Positions 22,622-31,554 are shown, counted from the first letter of the stretch. The stretch is DNA of 64,000 nt from Thermoplasmatota archaeon (GCA_018818785.1 JAHIRF010000012.1:38259-102258); one strand, 5' to 3'. Notes: generated from the letters alone by a model not told the origin. Program-made: numbers and translations.

Positions 22622-22634
22622 CGGATTGCACATG
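22622..22634 (-). other. 5' half of the 23S rRNA processing stem
   Basis: CGGATTGCACATG on the plus strand is the perfect partner of 19367-19379, forming the stem that encloses pre-23S rRNA. Confidence 0.75.
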
Positions 22635-22802
22635 ATCGGTATTCACCGGGGCCCGCGAGTCCTTCCGTCCCGTTGCCCCTCAACCATCTTCCCCGGTCCA
22701 TAAATGGCCGAGTGCACGTTTCCCAACCCATACGCAAGACGACGATTCCATACTATGAAATTATGCCTCGCCATGGCCTGGGGTATCCCGCTATGTTTGG
22801 TC

Positions 22803-22815
22803 CTGTATAAAAGCG
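22803..22815 (-). promoter_or_regulatory. TATA box of the 23S rRNA gene
   Basis: On the minus strand this reads GCTTTTATACAGG, a good archaeal box A. Start of transcription would fall near 22,780, upstream of the processing stem. No other strong box is seen between it and the rRNA. Confidence 0.55.
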
Positions 22816-22992
22816 TTGCCGTGCCTGTTTGAAACCCCATAAATTGGTGATGGAAGACAGGGTGATGTCGACGTCGCAACTGGGTCGCAGTCCGAACACC
22901 GAAATGTTGATTTGTCCAGTTGCTTATGGCGTGTTAGGATGGGGTGAGATTTATTGACTTCTGAACAACCAGAAACCCGCGGAGGAGATGTG

Positions 22993-23703
22993 ATGGACGC
23001 TCCTGAAGAGTCCATCGGTTCTGAGCCCAAGACTGCGCCTCCCACTGATGCTGGCGCCGTTCAAGCAGACACCACATCGGTCCAGGGCGAGGAATGGATG
23101 GAAGAATATGAGGCAGAGAAGAATACGAAGAAGCCGAGGGGGAAGATACCTCATCTCCTTGGCATAAGCATCGCTGTCGCAATCGTGATCATGCTAGTCA
23201 TCTGGACGTTGCTCAGTCCACAGGTCCTCCCTACGTCGGGAGAGACTTACTTGCGCTCGCCGACGTACGCAAATCTTGGGAACTACAGCGGGGATCTGGA
23301 CATCAGATGGCTGTTGAACTCAGTCCATGTCGCAGACACCACCTGGGGCGTTTCGATAGCCGGCAGTCCACAGGTATCATCCGGGGATGTCGTGACATTC
23401 GATGTGCTGATCACCAAAGTGAACGAGGAGATGAAGAACCCGTGGTTCGTCGGGACCTCCATAAAGGTGAAGGATGCCGCGATGTTCACCGAGGACGGCA
23501 CGCAGGTCGGAACGATGGTCGGCCGGTCGAGCGAAAGGTTCGGAACCATCGCGGAGATAGAGGCAACATTCGATTCGCCCGGGAATTACACATGTTACGT
23601 ATACACGGAGATCACAATATACGGCAAGATGCTGGTCGGCTATGTCCCGGTGAAGGTTCTGCGCATGACCGCGTACCTGGACGCGGATATGATCGTCACG
23701 TAG
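22993..23703 (+). CDS. Membrane-anchored extracytoplasmic protein of unknown function
   Basis: The protein has about 236 residues from ATG 22993, which sits behind GGAGGAGATG. It has an acidic, Pro/Thr-rich cytoplasmic part (1-50) and one transmembrane helix (LGISIAVAIVIMLVIWTLL, about 56-74). An external beta-sandwich-like domain of ~150 residues follows (DVVTFDVLITKVNEEMKNPWF, PGNYTCYVYTEI). The pattern fits an N-in/C-out anchored Ig-like or CARDB-like domain. An upstream TTG at 22954 is in frame but lacks a ribosome site. No function can be assigned. Confidence 0.75.
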   Translation: MDAPEESIGSEPKTAPPTDAGAVQADTTSVQGEEWMEEYEAEKNTKKPRGKIPHLLGISIAVAIVIMLVIWTLLSPQVLPTSGETYLRSPTYANLGNYSGDLDIRWLLNSVHVADTTWGVSIAGSPQVSSGDVVTFDVLITKVNEEMKNPWFVGTSIKVKDAAMFTEDGTQVGTMVGRSSERFGTIAEIEATFDSPGNYTCYVYTEITIYGKMLVGYVPVKVLRMTAYLDADMIVT

Positions 23704-23761
23704 GGGCGCGTCACGCTCATCATACGTTGATAGTTGATATATAGGGTAGCGGGCATCGGAC

Positions 23762-24412
23762 ATGATGGTCATGACGCTGGAACTCATACTCATCCGGCAC
23801 GGCGAGACCGAATGGAACAAGGACAGGGTCTTCCGAGGTCAGATGGACATGCGATTGAACGCCACGGGCATAGTCCAGGCGGATGTGGTCGCGGACCTGT
23901 TGAAGGACAAGGTCTTCGATGCGATTTACACGAGCCCGTTGAAACGCGCGGTCGTTACAGCTCGCAGGATCGCAAAACCCCATGGCATCGAGATACGGGA
24001 GACACCAGGTCTATCCGACATGCACTTCGGTCTATGGCAGGGCCTGACCGAGGTCCAGGTGAAGGAGAGATTCTCCTCTGCCTACAGGAAATGGAATACC
24101 AACCCCGCCTGGATGAAGGTTCCTGGAGGGGAGACCACCAGGAAGGCCTGGAAGAGGATAAACAGTCAGCTGAGGGAGATCCTGTTCATGCACGGCACAG
24201 GGACCGTGGTCATCGTATCTCACAGGGTACCTCTGAAGATGATGACCGCATACCTGCTCAAGATGAAGAGGGGTGAGATAACGAAGATAAAGCACGACCC
24301 TTGCGCGATATCGATCTTCGATGTGCCGGACAGATACAATATCAAGGCGATAACTCTGAATGATTCCAGCCACCTGAAGAGGCTGGACCTGCCACCAGCC
24401 GAGGACTTCTGA
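23762..24412 (+). CDS. Histidine phosphatase superfamily protein
   Basis: The protein has 216 residues. The catalytic LILIRHGETEWN lies near residue 10 and the second histidine is in VVIVSHRVPLKMM near 155. This is the phosphoglycerate mutase/CobC/fructose-bisphosphatase branch of the family, where the first His is phosphorylated during catalysis. The substrate cannot be read from sequence. A TATA box (GATATATAGG, about 23735) lies about 26 nt before the ATG at 23762, so the mRNA is probably leaderless. Two further in-frame ATGs follow within five codons. Confidence 0.88.
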   Translation: MMVMTLELILIRHGETEWNKDRVFRGQMDMRLNATGIVQADVVADLLKDKVFDAIYTSPLKRAVVTARRIAKPHGIEIRETPGLSDMHFGLWQGLTEVQVKERFSSAYRKWNTNPAWMKVPGGETTRKAWKRINSQLREILFMHGTGTVVIVSHRVPLKMMTAYLLKMKRGEITKIKHDPCAISIFDVPDRYNIKAITLNDSSHLKRLDLPPAEDF

Positions 24413-24420
24413 AGGCCGCC

Positions 24421-25119
24421 TCAGAGATATCTCGCCAGTGAATCCAGGCTACTTATGCGCAGGTATTGTGAATCCGGGAACGCCTCGTTTCTATCGACCA
24501 GGATGGCATTCATGCCCGCACCGATCGCACCCACCATGTCGATGGACGGTCTGTCGCCCAGGAAGAGAGACCTGTTCGCCTTCGTCCCCGCCATATCGAG
24601 CGCGATCTCGAATATCCTCTTGTCCGGTTTCCTCACACCGACCTCGTCGGATATCACTATGAAATCGAAATATTTCTCCATGTCCAGGTTGGCAAGCACC
24701 CTTCTTGCGAGTTCGGTCGCATTGGATACGAGGCCTACCACGAAACCCCTCGACTTGGTTGCGATGAGCGTCGGTATCGCGTCCGGGTAAGGCACCCAGC
24801 TCTCGACCTTCATCGCATGGGTCTCGAACTCCTTGGACATGTCCCTCGAGTAAGTCTCCAGGTCAATTACCGACCCGATCTCTTCCAGCACAATCCTGTC
24901 GTAATCGTTCCAGAACGGTGTCTCGTCCTTTCCGTGCAGCTTCGAGAACGCGAGATCGGTGACTCGTTCGGCCTTTCGCATGGCGGAGATCAGCCTGGCA
25001 TCATCGACATCCTCGCCATTGGACGAGAGCACCCTCGAGATCAGCTCCCTGTGGGTGGGGTTGAGGTCCCATAGGACCCCTCCCGCATCGAACATGACTG
25101 CGTCGAACTCTTCAGTCAT
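24421..25119 (-). CDS. HAD-superfamily hydrolase
   Basis: The protein has 232 residues. Motif I is DAVMFDAGGVLWDL; the second Asp of DxD is replaced by Gly-Gly in the DAGGV form, common in one branch of HAD enzymes. Motif II is VGLVSNATE, with a motif III Lys in GVRKPDKRIFEIAL. Motif IV is FLGDRPSIDMVGAIGAGM. The cap is small and helical, as in subfamily I. It resembles haloacid-dehalogenase-like phosphatases such as phosphoglycolate phosphatase. Convergent with the histidine phosphatase, with a 9-nt gap. Confidence 0.85.
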   Translation of the reverse strand: MTEEFDAVMFDAGGVLWDLNPTHRELISRVLSSNGEDVDDARLISAMRKAERVTDLAFSKLHGKDETPFWNDYDRIVLEEIGSVIDLETYSRDMSKEFETHAMKVESWVPYPDAIPTLIATKSRGFVVGLVSNATELARRVLANLDMEKYFDFIVISDEVGVRKPDKRIFEIALDMAGTKANRSLFLGDRPSIDMVGAIGAGMNAILVDRNEAFPDSQYLRISSLDSLARYL

Positions 25120-25174
25120 GGCGCTCTCAAGGGCGTCCCATCGTATGTAATGGTGTTGCCCGCGGAATCTGAGT

Positions 25175-26032
25175 TCATCTGATCAGTTCCGGCACATCCG
25201 TCGGGATCCTGGCGACTTTCACACCGGCGGCTTCGAGTGCGGTTATCTTGCTCTCCGCGGTACCTCTGCCTCTCGCGATAATCGCGCCTGCATGTCCCAT
25301 CCTCTTGCCTGGAGGCGCAGTCCTTCCAGCGATGTATGCGACTACGGGCTTGGTCACGTTCGTCTTGATGAACTCCGCGGCCTCCTCCTCGGCCGTACCT
25401 CCGATCTCTCCGACCATCACGATCTTCCTGGTCAATGGGTCGTCCTGGAACTTTGCCAGCACATCCACGAAGTTCGTTCCCGGGACCCTGTCCCCTCCGA
25501 TGCCGACACAGGTCGATTGCCCGATGCCTTGCTCGGTCATCGCGTTGACGATCTCGTATGTCAATGTGCCGGATCGGGAGACCACGCCCACGTCTCCCTT
25601 CATGAATATCTTGCTGGGCAGGATGCCCACTTTCCCAAGTCCGGGCGATGCCAGGCCTGGGCAGTTGGGCCCTATCAGTACGACGCCCCTGCTCTGGGCC
25701 ACCGCGACGAAATGTATTGCGTCGTGGACAGGCACATGTTCCGTCACCGCGACGATGGTCTTGATGCCAGCGTCGATCGCCTCCATTACGGAGTCGCGGG
25801 TGAAAGGCGCGGGGACGAATATACAGGAAGTGTTCGCTCCCGTCTTGGCGACCGCCTCAGCGACCGAGTTGAAGACAGGTATGTCGTTCACCGTCTGGCC
25901 TGCCTTTCCAGGGGTGACGCCTGCGACCACCTTCGTTCCGAAATCCTTCATCGCTTTTGAGTGATAAGTCCCCTGGTAGCCGGTTATGCCCTGTACTACC
26001 ACCGTTGTGTTGGAATCTACAATGACTGCCAT
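25175..26032 (-). CDS. sucD: Succinyl-CoA synthetase, alpha subunit
   Basis: The protein has 285 residues. The CoA-binding Gly-rich loop VQGITGYQGTYHSKAM is near residue 14. The phosphorylated histidine lies in RMGHAGAIIARG near 247. With SucC it interconverts succinyl-CoA + ADP + Pi and succinate + CoA + ATP. It follows sucC with a 4-nt gap. This canonical pair is a useful reference for the diverged SucC/SucD-like pair at 53.5-55.4 kb in the same window. Confidence 0.96.
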   Translation of the reverse strand: MAVIVDSNTTVVVQGITGYQGTYHSKAMKDFGTKVVAGVTPGKAGQTVNDIPVFNSVAEAVAKTGANTSCIFVPAPFTRDSVMEAIDAGIKTIVAVTEHVPVHDAIHFVAVAQSRGVVLIGPNCPGLASPGLGKVGILPSKIFMKGDVGVVSRSGTLTYEIVNAMTEQGIGQSTCVGIGGDRVPGTNFVDVLAKFQDDPLTRKIVMVGEIGGTAEEEAAEFIKTNVTKPVVAYIAGRTAPPGKRMGHAGAIIARGRGTAESKITALEAAGVKVARIPTDVPELIR

Positions 26033-26036
26033 AGTA

Positions 26037-27140
26037 TCACCTCAGTGACTCCTTCGAGGCCTTCTCAGCGGCCTCGCTCAGCCCAGATGCGGGTATCATT
26101 CCCGCGTTACTGAGCATCTCCCTCCCCAGCTCCTCGTTCACTCCCTTGATGCGCGCGACTATGGGTACCTTGTTCTTGATGTCCTTGATCGCCTCCAGCA
26201 CCCCTTTGGCGACCGTGTCGCACTTCGTGATCCCGCCGAATATGTTGAGCAGGATGACCTTCGGGTTCGCCTCGCTCATGAGCTGCATGGCCTCCCTGAC
26301 CTTCTCTGGGTCGTCTGTGCCCCCGAGGTCGAGGAACACGCCTGCCTTGCCCCCGAACATGTTGATGCTGTCCAATGTCGCCATCGTGAGTCCCGCCCCG
26401 TTTGCGATGACACCTATGTTTCCATCCAATTGTACGAACGCGATGTCGAGCTTCTTTGCCTTCGCCTCCAAGGGCGTGAGGTCTTCCTCCAACTCATCGT
26501 ATTCCTTGTGCCTGAACATTGCATCGGAATCGATGGTTATCTTGGCGTCACCGGCGACGACCTTTCCGTCCTTCGTGATGACGAGTGGGTTGATCTCGAC
26601 CAACTCCGCATCCTCGCTCTCGGCCAATTCATAGATCTTGGATACGATGCCCATGACCTGTGTCGCCTGCTCCTTGGGCAGCTCCAGGAAGCTGGCAACC
26701 CGCCTGCCGATGAACTGCTGATATCCCATCAGCGGGTCGATGGATAGCATGAGCAACTTGTCATCGGGGACGGATTCGATATCCATCCCGCCGCTTGCGG
26801 ATGCCATCAGAAGCATGCCCCGGCGGCTTCTGTCTATCGTCATTCCCAGATACAGCTCTTTGTCGACCTCGAGCCGCTGCTCCAGGAGCACCTGCTTCGT
26901 GACGTATCCCTTGATGTTCATGCCTAGGATCGCGGAGGCGGCCTTCTTCGCTTCGTCGACTGTCTCCGCGGGCTTAATGCCGCCCGCCTTGCCTCTTCCC
27001 CCTATCAATACCTGAGCCTTCACCATGACGGGGCCTGGCAACGTCTTGATCTCGTCTGGCGAGGACACGACCTGTCCCATCGGGATCGGTATGCCGTGCT
27101 TCCTCATCAGCTCCTTGGCTTTGAACTCATACAGTTTCAT
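26037..27140 (-). CDS. sucC: Succinyl-CoA synthetase, beta subunit
   Basis: The 367-residue ATP-grasp subunit has GGRGKAGGIKPAET near residue 45, metal-binding LVEINPLVI near 200, DAKITID shortly after, and the C-terminal phosphate loop LLNIFGGITKCD near 305. Length and motifs are normal for SucC. The upstream sucC start is 75 nt from the divergent membrane protein region. Co-transcribed with sucD. Confidence 0.96.
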   Translation of the reverse strand: MKLYEFKAKELMRKHGIPIPMGQVVSSPDEIKTLPGPVMVKAQVLIGGRGKAGGIKPAETVDEAKKAASAILGMNIKGYVTKQVLLEQRLEVDKELYLGMTIDRSRRGMLLMASASGGMDIESVPDDKLLMLSIDPLMGYQQFIGRRVASFLELPKEQATQVMGIVSKIYELAESEDAELVEINPLVITKDGKVVAGDAKITIDSDAMFRHKEYDELEEDLTPLEAKAKKLDIAFVQLDGNIGVIANGAGLTMATLDSINMFGGKAGVFLDLGGTDDPEKVREAMQLMSEANPKVILLNIFGGITKCDTVAKGVLEAIKDIKNKVPIVARIKGVNEELGREMLSNAGMIPASGLSEAAEKASKESLR

Positions 27141-27277
27141 CTCATATCCGCCTTCACTCGTAAGCGGAAACCACCGTATTTAGCAATTATCACGAGACAG
27201 ATATTCATGTTCCTGTGGACGCGATCGTGCAACTGCGTAGAAAGGCTTATCAGACATCCATCCAATCAACCAGCCCT

Positions 27278-27868
27278 ATGCAGCGAGATGTGAAGATTGA
27301 AACTTTGGTCGCGTTGTCTGCGTTTGTGTTCGTCACGCTCGCTGTGACTATGTTCCTCGTGCCTTTCGAGGACAATAACACCAGGATATTCTTTGTGAGC
27401 CTCGCAGCGGTCCTCGTTTCGATCAATATAGCCGGGTTCTTCATGGTCTGGAGCTCCTCGCCCACCATAGTGGACGAGATATTCCTGATGACCCCGGACG
27501 GACGGCTTCTGAAACATTACACCAGGCGGCTGAGGCCCGATCAGGATGAGGACATCCTCGCGGGTATGCTCACCGCCGTGCAGAACTTCATACGCGAGAG
27601 TTTCGATGAGAGCGGTGGGCGGCTGAGGGAGATACGTTTCGAACACTACGACATCGTGATATCCCATTCCAAGAACGTCGTCATCGCGGCGATAATCTCC
27701 ACCAAGAAGCCGGAGAAGCTCAGGATGCAGCTGACCATGGTCACTGACGACCTCGAGAAGCACTTCGGGAGCAAGCTCAAGAACTGGGCGGGCGACAAGG
27801 CCGACCTGACCGGTGTGGACATCATAATGAAGAAGCTTCTGAGTGGTAGATATCGAAAGTCCCTCTGA
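27278..27868 (+). CDS. Membrane protein with cytosolic domain, partner of the next GTPase
   Basis: The protein has about 196 residues. Two transmembrane helices (TLVALSAFVFVTLAVTMFLV and IFFVSLAAVLVSINIAGFFMV) are followed by a cytosolic domain of ~130 residues. That domain starts DEIFLMTPDGRLLKHYTRRL and resembles the longin/roadblock-like fold seen beside archaeal small GTPases; the resemblance is my reading, not a search result. It ends 44 nt before the GTPase. ATG 27278 is placed about 30 nt after an AAGGCTTATC box, fitting leaderless transcription. An upstream GTG at 27215 is less likely. Confidence 0.65.
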   Translation: MQRDVKIETLVALSAFVFVTLAVTMFLVPFEDNNTRIFFVSLAAVLVSINIAGFFMVWSSSPTIVDEIFLMTPDGRLLKHYTRRLRPDQDEDILAGMLTAVQNFIRESFDESGGRLREIRFEHYDIVISHSKNVVIAAIISTKKPEKLRMQLTMVTDDLEKHFGSKLKNWAGDKADLTGVDIIMKKLLSGRYRKSL

Positions 27869-27912
27869 CGATAAAAAGCTTTTAAGCCATCCACTGCCTA
27901 TTGCGCTCCTGG

Positions 27913-28728
27913 ATGGAGCTTAAGGAGCTTCTGATGAAAGTCGTCCTCCTGGGCGACGGAGCAGTAGGCAAGACATCCCTTATCGCCAGGTATGTCGTCA
28001 ACAAGTTCGATGACAAGTACATCGCTACCATTGGTACCAAGGTGTCCAAGAAGGACATGCAGTTGACGAAGCCAAACCTGATAATCAACCTCAGATTGAT
28101 GATATGGGACATCTTGGGTCAGAAGGAATATGCCAAGATCCGAAGCGCGAGCCTGAGCGGTGCCCAAGGCGTAATCGCCGTGGGAGACCTCACCCGGCCC
28201 GAGACCGTCCAGGCGATCGAGACTTTTTGGCTCAGAGAGGTCGGGAGCGCCGTGGGCAAGGTTCCGACCATACTCATCGGGAACAAGGCGGACATCGCGG
28301 ACATGACATCGATGTCCACCACCACCCTGGAGTCGATGGGACAGAAGCTCGGATGCCCGATATTCTTCACGAGCGCCAAGACAGGTGAGAACGTCGAGGC
28401 TGCGTTCGATGCGTTGGCGCAGATGCTCGTAGAGAATGTGGTGGCCAGCAGGATGAAGGCTGAAGAGGACGCACTCCAGTCGCTCGCAGAGGTCGTGGAC
28501 TATATCATTCAGGACTTTTGTGCGCAGTACGGCGACCTCGAGAAAGCCATGCTGATAGTCCAGCACCAGTTCGAGGAGGCGGAAGTGGACATTAGGAAGC
28601 CGAACAAGGACGCGGTCCTCCAGGCGCTGGAAGGCCTCGCGAAGGCGGAGGAGCTCTCGCTTACCAAGACCGTCGCCCTCGTGAACCTGGAAGAGCGCCA
28701 GAAGCTCGTGGTGCTGGCCAAGGGTTAG
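27913..28728 (+). CDS. Ras/Rab-like small GTPase with C-terminal extension
   Basis: The protein has about 271 residues. The GTPase domain (about 1-165) has G1 LLGDGAVGKTSL, switch-I Thr in ATIGTKV, G3 WDILGQKEY, G4 IGNKAD and G5 TSAKTGEN, all intact. It has an extra ~105-residue helical C-terminal region with no prenylation motif. Rab/Arf-like GTPases with DxxGQ occur in several archaeal lineages. The upstream membrane protein may recruit or regulate it. A TATA-like AAAAGCTTTTAAGCC at 27873 places the start near ATG 27913. A TTG at 27901 is in frame. Confidence 0.88.
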   Translation: MELKELLMKVVLLGDGAVGKTSLIARYVVNKFDDKYIATIGTKVSKKDMQLTKPNLIINLRLMIWDILGQKEYAKIRSASLSGAQGVIAVGDLTRPETVQAIETFWLREVGSAVGKVPTILIGNKADIADMTSMSTTTLESMGQKLGCPIFFTSAKTGENVEAAFDALAQMLVENVVASRMKAEEDALQSLAEVVDYIIQDFCAQYGDLEKAMLIVQHQFEEAEVDIRKPNKDAVLQALEGLAKAEELSLTKTVALVNLEERQKLVVLAKG

Positions 28729-28782
28729 GACATCTGGATTCGTTGTCGAAAATAGGAAGTCCAACCAAGTCGGAGGCCAAGG

Positions 28783-28792
28783 TTTTATAAGG
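28783..28792 (+). promoter_or_regulatory. TATA box for the MBL-fold gene
   Basis: TTTTATAAGG lies about 26 nt before ATG 28815, placing transcription start at or next to the start codon (leaderless mRNA). Confidence 0.6.
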
Positions 28793-28814
28793 CTCGAGCC
28801 ATCCCGACTCTGGA

Positions 28815-29462
28815 ATGAAGGTCCACTACATAGCAGGGGTGGCGTACGACAGCAACGTGTACCTTCTGGAAGGTGACGACCCGATCCTCGTGGATGCGGG
28901 CACGGGCATGAATGTCGATACGACTCTGGAGGAGGTGTCTAGGATAGTCCCTCTGAAGGATATCGGACGTGTGGTGCTCACGCACAGCCACTACGACCAT
29001 ATGGGCGGGGCCGAGGCAATCCAGAAGGCGACGGGCGCGAAGCTATACCTGCACGAGATAGAAGCGGATCTGATATCGGCCGGAGATACCTCTCTGACCG
29101 TGTCGCAGATGTTCGGCAGGAAACTCGCCCATCTTGATGTTGAACCACTCAAAGCCGGCCAGAAACTCAAGTGCGGTTCTGCCGAGCTAGAGGTCCTTCA
29201 CACCCCAGGTCATTCGCCAGGTTCCATCACGCTCCTTGACAGGGCAGGCATGTCCGCGATAGTGGGCGATACCGTGTTCTGTGACGGGGGCGTTGGCAGG
29301 TGGGATCTTCCGAGCGGGGACCTGTCTGAGCTTAGATCATCCATCATTCGATTGAAAGAGCTGGGACTGAAGAACATGTACCCAGGTCATGGGTCGTACG
29401 CCGAAGGTGATGCGCAATATCATCTGAAGCTATCAACGGAATACATATCGGAGGCATACTGA
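28815..29462 (+). CDS. Metallo-beta-lactamase-fold hydrolase
   Basis: The protein has 215 residues. The metal motif THSHYDHMGG (HxHxDH) is near residue 57. Further ligands are HTPGHSPGS near 132, the Asp in IVGDTVFCDGG and the final His in MYPGHGSYAEGD. It belongs to the glyoxalase II-like branch. The substrate is unknown; hydroxyacyl-thioester hydrolysis is a reasonable guess. Its stop overlaps the start of the TsaC gene (TGATGA), so the two are coupled. Confidence 0.88.
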   Translation: MKVHYIAGVAYDSNVYLLEGDDPILVDAGTGMNVDTTLEEVSRIVPLKDIGRVVLTHSHYDHMGGAEAIQKATGAKLYLHEIEADLISAGDTSLTVSQMFGRKLAHLDVEPLKAGQKLKCGSAELEVLHTPGHSPGSITLLDRAGMSAIVGDTVFCDGGVGRWDLPSGDLSELRSSIIRLKELGLKNMYPGHGSYAEGDAQYHLKLSTEYISEAY

Positions 29463-30106
29463 TGAAAGTGCTGAAGTGCACGGGGCGCAAGGAAGTCTGC
29501 AACAAATGCGATCTGCCAGAGAAGGATGTGGATGAGCTCATAGCGGTGCTCAAAGCCGGTGAGCTGATCGTCTTCCCGACGGATACACTGTATGGCATAG
29601 GTGCTGATCCGTTCAAGGAATCTTCCGTGAAGAAGGTCTTCATCGCGAAGAACAGGCCGTTCGACATGCCTCTTTCCATCGCGGTGAGCAACGAGAAGAT
29701 GATGGAGAGCGTCGCCGTCCTGAACGAGAAGGCGAGAGCAGTCATCAGGAAGTACATGCCCGGACCGATCACGATAATGCTTGCGAAGAAGCCCAGCATA
29801 CCGGATATTCTCACATCAGGTTCGAACCTCGTGGGCATCAGGATACCGGACCATCCCTTGGCGATCCGCCTAATCGACAGGTTCGGACCGATCACCGCGA
29901 CCAGCGCCAACCTGCACTCTCAGAAGGACCCGGTGGACGCTTCGATATCGAAGAAGGATCTGAAGGACCATATCAAGATCTGCGTCGATTGCGGCAAGAC
30001 CAAGTATGCCGCCCCATCGACCATCGTGGACGTGTCGGATGGCGAGGTGGATGTCATCAGGAAGGGCGTAATACCTCAGGAGGAGATTGAGAACGCCCTC
30101 CGTTAA
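29462..30106 (+). CDS. L-threonylcarbamoyladenylate synthase (TsaC/YrdC family)
   Basis: The 214-residue protein holds a full YrdC domain: LIVFPTDTLYGIGADPF, then KVFIAKNRPFDMPLSIAV with the KxR-type substrate contacts. PGPITIMLAKK and GIRIPDHPLA follow, then the C-terminal ITATSANLH. It makes threonylcarbamoyl-AMP from Thr, bicarbonate and ATP for t6A37 in tRNAs reading ANN codons. It lacks the extra Sua5 domain. A short N-terminal cysteine pair region (CTGRKEVCNKCDL) precedes the domain and is unusual. Confidence 0.9.
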   Translation: MKVLKCTGRKEVCNKCDLPEKDVDELIAVLKAGELIVFPTDTLYGIGADPFKESSVKKVFIAKNRPFDMPLSIAVSNEKMMESVAVLNEKARAVIRKYMPGPITIMLAKKPSIPDILTSGSNLVGIRIPDHPLAIRLIDRFGPITATSANLHSQKDPVDASISKKDLKDHIKICVDCGKTKYAAPSTIVDVSDGEVDVIRKGVIPQEEIENALR

Positions 30107-30113
30107 TGACGAC

Positions 30114-30986
30114 ATGCTGAAGAAATACAAGCTTGCCGGAACCCTCGCCCGCGAGGCGAGGGAGTTCGGCGTTTCTCACGCCAAGGCTGGCGTCAGCGCG
30201 CTGGAGCTCGCCAACGCCATGGAATCGTTGATCCGCTCCAAAGGTGGAGAGTGCGCATTCCCTGTCAATATCGGTATCAACGAGGTCGCCGCCCATTATA
30301 CCCCATCCAAAGCAGACGATGTCCTACTCAAGATCGGGGACGTCGTCAAACTCGACGTAGGCTCCCACATAGACGGATATCCAGCGGATACATCCGCAAC
30401 CGTGGAGATTGGCACCAGGAACAACCAGTCACTCATCACTTCAGCCGAGGACGCTCTGAAGATGTGCGTGGAGATGATCGCACCTGGTACTACTCTTTCT
30501 GCCATAGGAGAGGCTGTGGACAGAGCGATATGCTCTGCAGGGTTCAAGCCGATCGAGAACCTCACGGGTCACAGCATGGAACGTTTCAATCTCCACGCAG
30601 GCCTGAGCATTCCGAATGTAAAGACAAAGGACAGGGCCTTTGTCGAAGAAGGCATGATCCTTGCGATCGAACCGTTCTCAACGACGGGTTCCGGAAGGGT
30701 GAAGGGTGCTTGCAGGGGGAATATCTACAGGATAATGAGGGACCGCCGCGCACCCGCGGAGATATCCACGATGTTCTCACGGATGCAGAGCAGATTCGGA
30801 TCGTTCCCTTTCGCATCCAGGTGGTGCGACGATCTTCATCCGAACGCCTCGACTCTCCTTCCGAAGATGTTGCGTATGGGCATGGTGATGAACTATCCCG
30901 TACTGTCCGAGGTTCGTGGAGGCATAGTCGCCCAAGCAGAACACTCAGTGTTGGTCACCAAGAATAGCTGCATTGTTCTGACTTGA
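30114..30986 (+). CDS. map: Methionine aminopeptidase, type II
   Basis: The protein has about 290 residues. Metal ligands are visible in GDVVKLDVGSHIDGYPADTS (two Asp), GHSMERFNLHAG (His), MILAIEPFSTTGSG (Glu) and QAEHSVLV (Glu). The ~60-residue insertion of type II enzymes is present. It removes initiator Met from nascent proteins. The first ATG is 30114. A TTG at 30087 just after GGAGGAGA overlaps the TsaC stop and would add nine residues, so either start is possible. Confidence 0.92.
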   Translation: MLKKYKLAGTLAREAREFGVSHAKAGVSALELANAMESLIRSKGGECAFPVNIGINEVAAHYTPSKADDVLLKIGDVVKLDVGSHIDGYPADTSATVEIGTRNNQSLITSAEDALKMCVEMIAPGTTLSAIGEAVDRAICSAGFKPIENLTGHSMERFNLHAGLSIPNVKTKDRAFVEEGMILAIEPFSTTGSGRVKGACRGNIYRIMRDRRAPAEISTMFSRMQSRFGSFPFASRWCDDLHPNASTLLPKMLRMGMVMNYPVLSEVRGGIVAQAEHSVLVTKNSCIVLT

Positions 30987-31469
30987 CGGAAGAAGTTCCG
31001 AGCAAGCTTATCGTTGCCTCGTCCACTCCCAAAATCGATTCTTTTCAAGCTGATCCAAATGACGCTTGTTCCCCGCCGATGCCTCCCCACCCAGGCCCTC
31101 GAAGGGCACAGGTGGAGAGGCATGACGAACACCTCTTTTGTGAAAAAGTTGTGGGTGGTTCGAAATTCTGGAGGAAATGGCGAGGTGTGTTGGTGATGCC
31201 CCTCCTTTTTGGAGTTTTGCAGACCTCCTCCGAGCCTGACAGAGGTTAATATGATTCACTTATTTTAATCCTTTTCGCTTTCACCACAAGTCGTTGGTTC
31301 ATTTCTAGAAGGGGTTTTAGTCGAGTGAATACATGATTGTGCCAGAACGCACCCATTTGTGTGGATGGTTTCCCATTTTGTTAGCATGTCTTTTATTGAT
31401 ACGCTAATCATAGACGTCGTCGCAGACTGCGAATCTTTAATAGATATGTGACGCTAACCGTTGAACCAA
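30987..31469. other. Intergenic region between map and tRNA-Leu
   Basis: A 483-bp gap without a convincing gene. It holds the long hairpin described separately and a TATA-like CTTTAATAGATATG at about 31434-31448, correctly placed for the tRNA gene. The short reading frames here lack ribosome sites and family resemblance. Confidence 0.5.
31079..31122. other. Nested hairpin, possible small RNA or terminator-like structure
   Basis: ATGCCTCCCCACC pairs with GGTGGAGAGGCAT (one mismatch), enclosing an inner perfect stem GCCCT-CGA-AGGGC. The stability is unusual for this intergenic sequence. An ACA triplet follows about 7 nt after the stem, as in H/ACA guides, but the guide pocket was not established. 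Confidence 0.4.
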
Positions 31470-31554
31470 GCGAGGGTAGCCAAGCCCGGTCAAAGGCGAC
31501 AGACTCAAGATCTGTTCTCGTAGGGGTTCCCCGGTTCAAATCCGGGCCCTCGCA
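31470..31554 (+). tRNA. tRNA-Leu (anticodon CAA)
   Basis: The 85-nt cloverleaf has acceptor GCGAGGG/CCCTCGC plus discriminator A. The anticodon stem is ACAGA/TCTGT with loop CTCAAGA, giving anticodon CAA at 31506-31508. A long class II variable arm follows. The T arm is CCCCGGTTCAAATCCGGG. CCA is not encoded. The 3' end is part of the att repeat, so element integration left the gene intact. Confidence 0.95.

Larger units (their letters stand above)
22607..22992. other. 23S leader and intergenic region
   Basis: This 386-bp gap holds the pre-23S leader (about 22607-22780, minus strand) with half of the processing stem, then the probable 23S promoter, then the upstream region of the membrane protein gene. 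I see no further gene in it. Confidence 0.6.

Noticed and set aside
31196-31245. Possible C/D box RNA (GTGATG ... CTGA) downstream of map
   Set aside because: Only loose C and D boxes, no internal D'/C' boxes and no guide match could be established.
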